Position numbers and translations under genes: made by a program. 7,624 nucleotides of DNA. Origin: Flavobacteriales bacterium UBA5422 (lineage in GTDB: Bacteria; Bacteroidota; Bacteroidia; Flavobacteriales_D; Crocinitomicaceae). Below are positions 6,647 to 7,624 of this stretch, one piece after another. A model generated the notes under the pieces. The model worked only from the letters and a program-made list of their open reading frames with translations, made no database searches and was not told where the DNA came from. The DNA lies in NCBI GenBank assembly GCA_002409405.1, contig DHNG01000033.1, positions 81,548 to 89,171 of the forward strand, given 5' to 3'. The stretch's first letter is position 1. Every line of letters begins with the position of its first letter.

Positions 6647-7624
6647 TCAATTAAATCTCACGGCTTTCGCAGGGCTGATTCGTGTAATAACCATACTTGG
6701 AATAATCAACGCAGCAACGCACACAATCAACGTTCCCAGGTTCAATAACAACCAGCTGGTAAAACTCAATTCAATCGGAACGGTGTTCAAATAGTAAACT
6801 TCCGGGTTCAGCGGAATGATATTAAAGTAATATTGCAACAAGGCAATACCGATACCGATAACATTTCCGATCAACATTCCCTTCAGGATCAAGAAAGCAG
6901 CCTGGATCAGAAAGATCTTCCTGATTGCCCAGTTCGTCGCCCCCATTGATTTCAATACACCAATAAAATTGGTCCGTACCAGAATCAGCACCAGCAATGC
7001 CGATCCCATGTTGATAATACCAATGAGAATCATCAGAACAATAATGATCAGGACATTCAGATCTAAAAAACCAAGCCATACAAAAATATCGCTTTCTGCT
7101 TCACGAATGCTTTCCACCCGGAATAGCTCCCCGTTTTTGGAAGGAAGAAATTCTACCTTAGACTTTACTTCTTTGCGAATTGCATCCAACTGTTCCCAAT
7201 CATCTACCTTGATTTCAAACCCTGCGATGTATTGCTGATAACTTCCTTTTCCGTTGACCTGCTCTACTCTGACGGTTTTATTCCCCGCCTTGATGGTATA
7301 AATTGTTCCGTCTTCATTTTCATAGTGCTTCACCAGTAGTCCGTCCGCATCTTTTTCAAAATGATTCACACTGTTCTTGTCACCTGTAATAGAAATTTTC
7401 AGATAGGCCGTATCTTCCAGCGTAATGGATTCTTCCTTCAATAGACTCGTTGAAAAATCAGAAACAATGATGCGAAATGTGGTATCTTTATCTGCATTGT
7501 ACGTCTTTGCACCGTAAATTTCAGCCCCGTTTCCCCAATCGTAGCGAAACTGTCCTTGTCCTCCACGTGCTTTTACACGGACAATTAATTGACTTTCATA
7601 TCCCGGAACAGTATACAGTGAATC
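6647..7624 (-). CDS. FtsX-family (LolC/LolE-like) ABC transporter permease, N-terminus beyond window
   Basis: The frame is open to the right edge (325 residues visible, 5' partial), so the TTG at 7441 is an internal Leu codon rather than the start. The visible C-terminal half holds an extracytoplasmic region (1 to about 185) ending in QYIAGFEIKVDDW (131-143), as in Bacteroidota LolC/E-type permeases. Three membrane helices follow (about 188-216, 238-268, 289-312), with a coupling segment between the first two (RTNFIGVLKSMGATNWAIRK, 217-236) and the terminal RISPAKAVRF typical of the FtsX domain. It would pair with a cytosolic ATPase encoded elsewhere and act mechanically on a periplasmic substrate, possibly releasing lipoproteins; the substrate is not shown. 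Residues about 5-60 look like an Ig/PKD-type beta domain (VKARGGQGQFRYDWGNG, then TTFRIIVSDF), which I do not expect in the standard periplasmic domain. Confidence 0.9.
   Translation of the reverse strand, partial: DSLYTVPGYESQLIVRVKARGGQGQFRYDWGNGAEIYGAKTYNADKDTTFRIIVSDFSTSLLKEESITLEDTAYLKISITGDKNSVNHFEKDADGLLVKHYENEDGTIYTIKAGNKTVRVEQVNGKGSYQQYIAGFEIKVDDWEQLDAIRKEVKSKVEFLPSKNGELFRVESIREAESDIFVWLGFLDLNVLIIIVLMILIGIINMGSALLVLILVRTNFIGVLKSMGATNWAIRKIFLIQAAFLILKGMLIGNVIGIGIALLQYYFNIIPLNPEVYYLNTVPIELSFTSWLLLNLGTLIVCVAALIIPSMVITRISPAKAVRFN

Noticed and set aside
6647..7441. Permease starting at the TTG codon at 7441
   Set aside because: The same frame continues without a stop to the window edge, and the first membrane helix expected at the N-terminus is missing, so this TTG is an internal Leu.

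Overview
The window looks like chromosomal DNA of a Bacteroidota bacterium, most likely Flavobacteriales (a Fluviicola/Crocinitomicaceae-type organism is a guess). Reasons: AT-rich DNA, weak or absent Shine-Dalgarno sequences, a TAnnTTTG-type -7 promoter box before kynA, a fiber-like secreted protein with a C-terminal coiled-coil module common in this phylum, and a Bacteroidota-type FtsX-family permease. There are six protein-coding genes, two of them cut by the window edges. I see no RNA gene, insertion sequence, CRISPR array or phage module.

Left third (2-3306, minus strand): two exported proteins, transcribed right to left with a 35-bp gap. The first is a 329-residue secreted fiber-like protein with short Tyr-Gly repeats and a C-terminal coiled coil. 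The second is a large secreted clan GH-A (GH5/cellulase-like) glycoside hydrolase. It is open to the left edge, with 760 residues visible and no C-terminus. Both are probably surface or secreted products, but no type IX sorting tail can be seen because the hydrolase is cut.

Middle (3307-5155): a 282-bp divergent intergenic region holds a 7-bp perfect inverted repeat and a -7 promoter box. Next come kynA (tryptophan 2,3-dioxygenase) and purE (N5-CAIR mutase) on the plus strand, overlapping by 13 bp and so translationally linked. A hairpin with a T-tract follows purE.

Right part (5156-7624, minus strand): a LolC/LolE/FtsX-type ABC permease, cut by the right edge, lies upstream of a GT-C fold membrane glycosyltransferase with a 42-bp gap; the two probably share a transcript. 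This unit converges on purE.

Most of the content is housekeeping or ordinary accessory material. The points worth a second look are changed positions around the hydrolase active site, an Ig/PKD-like segment in the extracytoplasmic part of the permease, the kynA-purE overlap, and the inverted repeat upstream of kynA. I found no convincing new multi-gene system.
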